NCBI GenBank assembly: GCA_032622095.1
Contig: CP136068.1
Location: 112,979,546 to 113,043,545 of the forward strand
Reading direction: 5' to 3'
Source: Siphonodentalium dalli
Taxonomy: Eukaryota; Mollusca; Scaphopoda; Gadilida; Siphonodentaliidae
Length of the DNA: 64,000 nucleotides
The notes beneath the pieces are model-generated. The model searched no databases. It worked only from the letters and a program-made list of their open reading frames with translations, and was not told the origin of the DNA. Made by a program: the position numbers and the translations under genes. Shown here one piece after another: positions 56,136 to 64,000 of this stretch (the stretch's first letter is position 1; each line of letters begins with the position of its first letter).

Positions 56136-56719
56136 GCCCCACTGCGATGTGTAATAATCACCTAATGTGGCACCATGTTTGTCGTGGGGTGCATCCCGTG
56201 AGGTGTAGCGTATGGGTCCTGGATGTACTAGGGCGGTCGTATCACGTGAGTCATCGACCTTAGCTCATGGTCCTCTTTGGTCCTACATCTCAAGACGGGC
56301 GGTTGAGTTGACCCGGCCCAATCAATCGCTAGTCACCCCTCTCCACAGTGCTTCAGATTTAATTTCTGCCATCTATTCTATTGTTTTTCTGAAGTCTAGT
56401 TGTGTCTTCTGTGTGTCATGGTATGTTTCTTTCGTGTAATGTCCATTTGCATTTATTCTTATCACTATTAAATGTTTCAATTGTGTACTGTTCACGCCCG
56501 TCTCACTGTGGCGAGGTATCGGGAGGCAGTTATATGCAGTGGCTAAGCGGGTCACCGCTTCAGCTATCTACCATTTTGGCCCGACCATAATTCGAAGGGT
56601 AGTCCGTACGGCTGATGGGCTAGTTGTCGATTATTTGCACATCCTTTCATATGGCAACGCATAACAAACGAATGCAAGAATGACCACCCGCCGAGTTCCG
56701 CTGATGCTGAGGTCTATCC

Positions 56720-57720
56720 TCAACATTGTTTGTGTTTGTGATTGATAAAACGCTACAAAGCATTGCCGGACAATTAAAATCAATCAAACCGATCAGGACT
56801 GGTACACTAAGTGGCTTTCTTCTGATCGAATGTCCAATAGCAGTTCAAGCTGACGCTCTTGTGCAATTAACATATATTGCGCAAACACCAATGGTACTTA
56901 CTCCTCACAATACATTGGACAGTAGCAGAGGAGAGTTGAGAACTCGCGATATAGCTTATTCTTCTGGGTTAGGCTGAGTTAGCACTACATGGAGTCCGTA
57001 GTTTTGCAAACAGAGTTGATGAACAAAATGTTCCTTTGAATAGTTATCTTCTGATTTTCAATTGGAGCGAACATCCACCAATATTGTAGGTTGTGTATAT
57101 TAAGATGGATTTAGGCAAAACTCATTACGATGTTTTAAATGTCAGGGTATGTATGGCCATGACCAGGAACATTGTATAAGTAAAGAAACCACATGTGCAC
57201 GATGTTCTATATCTGGTCATGCTCATAAGGATTGTACCAATCTTTAAAAATGTTCAACCTGTTAAGGTTCATATGCTGCAATCGACCGCTCATGTCCCAC
57301 TACAAATTCAAGATTCAAAGATGTAAAGCTGAGACGCGCGCATCTGTCATATATAGATGCTACGAAAATAGTTGGTCATCAACCATCCACTACATATCTC
57401 ACATACTCAGTAATCGTGTCCACAAAACATTTGTTGATGCCACCACTCAGAGACAAACCAAACTCGTCAGTACATGAATATCACTCGCAACACAAGCTGA
57501 GGCGACTGATATTATTCTTGTTCCAGAACATGTAGCGCAGGCTAAGGATACAGCTTCTGTCGTTGAGACATTTCCTCCGAAACAATTTATGAAATTTTAT
57601 CATATTGTTCCAAAAGAAAAATAGACTGTTTCTTCCAAACAGAGATCGCCAAAGTCACTTAAACGTTTCGATTTTCGGAAAGAGAGGTACATTTTTGAGC
57701 TTTCCAAATTAGGTCGCATG
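56720..57720 (+). pseudogene. LINE ORF1 with CCHC zinc knuckles
   Basis: Frames joined by frameshifts read IRTGTLSGFLLIEC, VLTPHNTLDSSRGELRTRDI, GVRSFANRVDEQNVPLNSYL-LIFNW, then three knuckles: CFKCQGMYGHDQEHC, CARCSISGHAHKDC and a third interrupted by two stops (K-C-S-T-C...S-C-P). This is the ORF1 (gag-like, RNA-binding) protein of an APE-type LINE. No ORF2 follows; a deleted copy. Confidence 0.78.
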
Positions 57721-58059
57721 AATGATGAGAACAGGTTAACTCCTCAAAGACAGTAGTTGTGGATCGAGACTGTCGGTTGGTTGAAGGGTAACATTCTGTC
57801 TCACCCACCCGACCATCAGCTTGACGAAATGATAACGGTTCATGCGCGATTCGTTAAATATTATAAATACCTTATCACGGCAAAATCTGACTTTAAAAGG
57901 TACTCTACATATTTCGATGTCGATCCGTGGTAATTTTGTGTTCTCTAGTTGAAATATTCCTCTTTGGGTGCTGTTATTTGTACATAGCTCAGCATTGCAT
58001 TGTTTTACTCTAATCCACTGACTTATGTTATCGACACAGTTGCTTCGCCGCGATCTTTT

Positions 58060-58165
58060 TTTATACCTGATTCTGTTCTTGGTCGTGATATGGCCCACCG
58101 ACTAAACGACGTTAAACCCTCAATCAACCAACCAATCAATCGATCAATCAATCAATCAATCAATG
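58060..58165 (+). mobile_element. LINE/SINE-type 3' tail with (AATC)n
   Basis: GGTCGTGATATGGCCCACCG, ACTAAACGACGTTAAACCCT, then CAATCAACCAACCAATCAAT repeats. The same tail closes both SINEs (15765, 48747). Here it lies downstream of the LINE ORF1. Confidence 0.65.
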
Positions 58166-58439
58166 CATAAATCTAAGCAAAATGGCATGCTCGAATTTCA
58201 CGCGTCCCGTCTTCACTGTATATATAATCTGAAGTTGTCTGGAGCAGACCCAATGGATTTTAATAAGCATGAGAGGTTGAAACTTGATTTTCTTTTGGCG
58301 TCCCTTTATGTATCAAGAACAGCTAGGCTAATTAATAATTTCGCACATCAATCCAATAGGGAGCTTCATTTGTGTCATAATACTGTAGCGCTTGTTGAAC
58401 GAATTATCTGAACATTTCCCACCAAATAATATAAATCAT

Positions 58440-58975
58440 TTTGCGCTTGTATGCTTGTATTATTTTTCGTTTGTCTGAAGTTTGTCTTATATTGCATGAG
58501 TATCCCTCCAACTCAATAATGAACCAATTCAATGTATAATTGAATAACCTACGGTATGATATATTTAGTATACAAAGGGTAACTCAATTTCAACGACTTT
58601 AGTATAAGTCGCCTTAGCACGTAAGTATTTGAGATATGTTCTATCCTATTGTGATCCCCAACAGGTTACAACAGCAAAATATTGATGTAGCCTTAATTTG
58701 ATGATTGACGACGCGAGCAGCTTGAACTGGAAATCATTCCACTGATCATAGAAACCACTCCGTCCCCGACAAGCAAAGTACCACATTTGTGACGTAATGA
58801 TAACACAAAGAAACGGATACCAGTCTTTAATGTATGAAGTGTAAGATAAGTACACAAGCAATGTAAAACAGTATCCAAATATGTAGCGGACTGAGTGAAT
58901 AATTGATGATGCTCCGACAGTTATAAGAACCTTAAGAACCAATGAGTAAAAGCATGATGCATTGGCGAATTGTAG
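58440..58975. other. No gene recognised
   Basis: ORFs at 58646-58942 have hydrophobic stretches but no known family. A MITE N-like fragment (TCCCTCCAACTCAATAATGA) lies at about 58500. Confidence 0.35.
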
Positions 58976-58979
58976 CTAC

Positions 58980-61900
58980 TTATATGCTATGTGTTGTGAA
59001 TATTAAATAAGGAGTTTGGTAATACACATTGGAATTGTAGCTACTTATATACTGTTTGGGGTGAGCGTTAAATAAGGAGTTTGGTAGTACACATTATGGT
59101 TGTAACTACTTATATACTATTTGGGGTGAACGTTAAATAAGGAGTTTGGTAGTATACATTGGGATTGTAGCTACTTATATACTATTTGAGGTGAATGTTA
59201 AAAAAAGGAGTTTGGTAGTACACATTGGGAGTGTAGCTACTTATATACTCTTTGGGGTGAACGTTAAATAAGGAGTTTGGTAATACAGATGGGGATTGTA
59301 GCTACTTATAAACTATCTGGGGTGAACGTTAAATAAGGATTTTGTTAATACACTTTGGGATTGTAGCTACATATATACTATCTGGGGTGAAGGTTAAATA
59401 AGGATTTTGGTAATACATATTGGGATTGTAGCTACTTATAGTACTATCTGGGGTGAACGTTAAATAAGGATTTCGGTAATACAGATGGGGATTGTAGCTA
59501 CTTATATACTATCTGGGGTGAACGTTAAATAAGGATTTTGGTATTACACATTGGGATTGTAGCTACTTATATACTATTTGGGGTGAACGTTAAATAATGA
59601 TTTTGGTAATACACATTGGAATTGTAGCTACTTATATACTATTTGGGGTGAACGTTAAATAAGGATTTTGGTGATACACATTGGGATTGTAGCTACTTAT
59701 ATACTGTTTGGGGTTAACGTTAAATAAGGAGTTTGGTAATACAGATGGGGATTGTAGCTACTTATATACTATTTGGGGTGAACGTTAAATAAGGATGTTG
59801 GTAATACATATTGGGATTGTAGCTACTTATATACTATTTGGGGTGAATGTTAAATAATGATTTTGCTAGTACGAATTGGAATTGTGTCTACATATATACT
59901 TTTTGGGGTTAATGTTAAATAAGGATTTTGGTAGTACACATTGGGATTGTAGCTACTTATATACTCTTTGGGGTGAACGTTAAATAAGGAGTTTGGTAAT
60001 ACAGATTGGGATTGTAGCTACTTATATACTATCTGGGGTGAACGCTAAATAAGGATTTTGGTAATACACATTGAGATTGTAGCTACATATATACTATATG
60101 GGGTGAACATTAAATAAGGATTTTGGTAATACACATTGGAATTGTAGCTACTTATATACTATTTGGGGTGAACGTTAAATAAGGATTTTGGTAATACACA
60201 TTGGAATTGTAGCTACTTATATACTGTTTGGGGTTAACGTTAAATAAGGATTGTATCATTGTAGCTACTTATATACTATTTGGGGTGAACGTTAAATAAT
60301 GAGTTTGGTAATACAGATTGGGATTGTAGCTACTTATATACTATCTGGGGTGAACGCTAAATAAGGATTTTGGTAATACACATTGAGATTGTAGCTACTT
60401 ATATACTATTTGGGGTGAACGTTAAATAATGATTTTGCTAGTACGAATTGGAATTGTGTCTACATATATACTTTTTGGGGTTAATGTTAAATAAGGATTT
60501 TGGTAGTACACATTGGGATTGTAGCTACTTATATACTCTTTGGGGTGAACGTTAAATAAGGAGTTTGGTAATACAGATTGGGATTGTAGCTACTTATATA
60601 CTATCTGGGGTGAACGCTAAATAAGGATTTTGGTAATACACATTGAGATTGTAGCTACATATATACTATATGGGGTGAACATTAAATAAGGATCTTGGTA
60701 ATACACAATGGGATTGTAGCTACTTATAAACTATCTGGGGTGAACGTAAATAAGGATTTTGGTAATACACATTGGGATTGTAGTTACTTATATACTATCT
60801 GGGGTGAACGTTAACTAAGGATTTTGGTAATACACATTGGGATTGTAGCTACTTATATACTATCTGGGGTGAACGTTAACTAAGGATTTTGGTAATACAC
60901 ATTGGGATTGTAGCTACTTATATACTATCTGGGGTGAACGTTAACTAAGGATTTTGGTAATACACATTGGGATTGTAGCTAATTATATACTATCTGGGGT
61001 GAACGTTAAATAATTATGTTGGTAGTACACATTGGAATTGTAGCTACTTATATTCTGTTTGGGGTGAATGTTAAATAATGATTTTGGTAGTACACATTGG
61101 GATTGTGTCTACTTATATACTATTTGGGGTGAACGTTAAATAAGGAGTTTGGTAATATATATTGTAGCTACTCTATACTATTTGGGGTGATTGTTAAATA
61201 GGGAGTTTGCTAATACACATTGCAGCTACTTATATACTATTTGGGGTGAACGTTAAATAAAGAGTTTGGTAATACACATTGGGATTGTACCTACTTATAT
61301 GCTATTTGGGGCGAATGTTAAATATGGAGTTTGGTAATACACATTGTAGCTACTTATATACTATTTGGGGTGAACGTTAAATAAGGAGTTTGATAATACA
61401 CATTGGGATTGTAGCTACTTATATACCTTTTGGGGTGAATGTTAAATATGGAGTTTGGTAATACACATTGTAGCTACTTATATACTATTTGGGGTGAAAG
61501 TTAAATAAGGAGTTTGGCAATACACATTGTACCTACTTATATACTCTTTGGGTGAACGTTAAATAAGGAGTTTGGTTGTACACATGGATTGCAGCTACTT
61601 ATATACTATTTGGGGTGAATGTTAAATAGGGAGTTTGGTAATACACATTGTAGCTACTAATGTACTATTTGGGGTGAACGTTAAATAAGGAGTTTGGTAA
61701 TACACATTGTAGCTACTTATATACTATTTTGGGTGAATTTAAATTGGGAGTTTGGTAATACACATTGTAGCTACTTGTATTCTATTTGGGGTGAATGTTA
61801 AATAGCGAATTTGGTAATGCACATTGTAGCTACTTATATACTATTTGGGGTGAACGTTAAATAAGGAGTTTGGTAATACAGATTGGGATTGTAGCTACTT

Positions 61901-63733
61901 ATATACTATCTGGGGTGAACGCTAAATAAGGATTTTGGTAATACACATTGAGATTGTAGCTACATATATACTATATGGGGTGAACATTAAATAAGGATTT
62001 TGGTAATACACATTGGAATTGTAGCTACTTATATACTATTTGGGGTGAACGTTAAATAAGGATTTTGGTAATACACATTGGAATTGTAGCTACTTATATA
62101 CTGTTTGGGGTTAACGTTAAATAAGGATTGTATCATTGTAGCTACTTATATACTATTTGGGGTGAACGTTAAATAATGAGTTTGGTAATACAGATTGGGA
62201 TTGTAGCTACTTATATACTATCTGGGGTGAACGCTAAATAAGGATTTTGGTAATACACATTGAGATTGTAGCTACTTATATACTATTTGGGGTGAACGTT
62301 AAATAATGATTTTGCTAGTACGAATTGGAATTGTGTCTACATATATACTTTTTGGGGTTAATGTTAAATAAGGATTTTGGTAGTACACATTGGGATTGTA
62401 GCTACTTATATACTCTTTGGGGTGAACGTTAAATAAGGAGTTTGGTAATACAGATTGGGATTGTAGCTACTTATATACTATCTGGGGTGAACGCTAAATA
62501 AGGATTTTGGTAATACACATTGAGATTGTAGCTACATATATACTATATGGGGTGAACATTAAATAAGGATCTTGGTAATACACAATGGGATTGTAGCTAC
62601 TTATAAACTATCTGGGGTGAACGTAAATAAGGATTTTGGTAATACACATTGGGATTGTAGTTACTTATATACTATCTGGGGTGAACGTTAACTAAGGATT
62701 TTGGTAATACACATTGGGATTGTAGCTACTTATATACTATCTGGGGTGAACGTTAACTAAGGATTTTGGTAATACACATTGGGATTGTAGCTACTTATAT
62801 ACTATCTGGGGTGAACGTTAACTAAGGATTTTGGTAATACACATTGGGATTGTAGCTAATTATATACTATCTGGGGTGAACGTTAAATAATTATGTTGGT
62901 AGTACACATTGGAATTGTAGCTACTTATATTCTGTTTGGGGTGAATGTTAAATAATGATTTTGGTAGTACACATTGGGATTGTGTCTACTTATATACTAT
63001 TTGGGGTGAACGTTAAATAAGGAGTTTGGTAATATATATTGTAGCTACTCTATACTATTTGGGGTGATTGTTAAATAGGGAGTTTGCTAATACACATTGC
63101 AGCTACTTATATACTATTTGGGGTGAACGTTAAATAAAGAGTTTGGTAATACACATTGGGATTGTACCTACTTATATGCTATTTGGGGCGAATGTTAAAT
63201 ATGGAGTTTGGTAATACACATTGTAGCTACTTATATACTATTTGGGGTGAACGTTAAATAAGGAGTTTGATAATACACATTGGGATTGTAGCTACTTATA
63301 TACCTTTTGGGGTGAATGTTAAATATGGAGTTTGGTAATACACATTGTAGCTACTTATATACTATTTGGGGTGAAAGTTAAATAAGGAGTTTGGCAATAC
63401 ACATTGTACCTACTTATATACTCTTTGGGTGAACGTTAAATAAGGAGTTTGGTTGTACACATGGATTGCAGCTACTTATATACTATTTGGGGTGAATGTT
63501 AAATAGGGAGTTTGGTAATACACATTGTAGCTACTAATGTACTATTTGGGGTGAACGTTAAATAAGGAGTTTGGTAATACACATTGTAGCTACTTATATA
63601 CTATTTTGGGTGAATTTAAATTGGGAGTTTGGTAATACACATTGTAGCTACTTGTATTCTATTTGGGGTGAATGTTAAATAGCGAATTTGGTAATGCACA
63701 TTGTAGCTACTTATATACTATTTGGGGTGAACG
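58980..63733 (+). repeat. 65-bp satellite array with a 1,877-bp higher-order unit
   Basis: Unit: GTAGCTACTTATATACTATT, TGGGGTGAACGTTAAATAAG, GATTTTGGTAATACACATTG and GGATT (65 bp); a shorter form of about 58 bp lacks the GGGATT joint and dominates 61150-61860 and 63030-63730. Positions about 59975-61851 repeat as 61852-63728 at a constant offset of 1,877 bp, apparently without differences in the stretches compared. A 572-bp sub-repeat is also present (59859 and 60431). No coding capacity. Confidence 0.95.
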
Positions 63734-63737
63734 TTAA

Positions 63738-64000
63738 AGACACGGTTGGCCTTGGCGGTGGGTATCCTGTGAAAATATCTCCACCAGTCAAAAACCGCCA
63801 CAAACAGAAATAACATCAAAATGTAGATAGACTTTGTCCGTATACAAATAAGAAATATCGCATAAACAGTATGTTATGGTCATATGTTTGACCATTGTTA
63901 TGTAAACAAAAGCGTAAAAAGTTACTTTTCTGGTGTTTGTTTATATTATGATGGTAAACATAAAGAGCGTTCCTTGTTGGTGAATACCTGATATGGAACT
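63738..64000 (+). mobile_element. MITE family E, partial at window end
   Basis: Inserted at a TTAA (63734-63737) of a satellite unit (AACGTTAAATAAGG). Left end AGACACGGTTGGCCTTGGCG; closely like the copy at 37865. It continues past the window. Confidence 0.88.

Overview
The window is eukaryotic nuclear DNA: AT-rich, short ORFs broken by repeats, GT-AG introns, tRNA-derived SINEs, LINE fragments and dense MITEs. There is no bacterial-type gene packing. The animal is most likely a lophotrochozoan invertebrate, probably a mollusc. This is an inference from the two SINEs, which have a tRNA-like head, a conserved body and an (AATC)n tail like SINEs I associate with molluscs, and from the mix of transposons. 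Species cannot be named.

Positions 1556-20703, minus strand, hold the only host gene I can support. It is a five-exon gene for a secreted or GPI-anchored Reeler-domain protein of about 192 residues. The exons lie at 20703-20499, 14782-14557, 10027-9960, 4714-4691 and 1611-1556. All four introns have GT-AG ends, the phases fit, and the joined product reads through a complete Reeler domain to a hydrophobic C-terminus. The introns (3.1 to 5.7 kb) are filled with transposons and minisatellites.

Positions 20.7-37 kb are repeat country: a minisatellite beside a broken Helitron helicase, a reverse-transcriptase LINE, hairpin MITEs, a second LINE inside a MITE, and nested elements. Positions 37-58.5 kb hold a three-layer nest of MITEs, five copies of one TTAA-flanked family, a tandem duplication with an informative empty insertion site, and LINE ORF1 and ORF2 remains. 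Positions 58.98-63.73 kb are a 65-bp satellite with an almost exact 1,877-bp higher-order duplication, closed by another MITE that runs off the window.

Three patterns stand out. (1) One hairpin of about 70 bp is carried by several MITE families whose outer ends are unrelated. (2) At least six different families sit between TTAA duplications, pointing to piggyBac-type mobilisation. (3) Three TA-flanked families share termini beginning CACT and internal arrays of one motif, TTGnGTAAA, with a family-specific base at n (A, G or T). No tRNA, rRNA, CRISPR or intact transposase gene was found.
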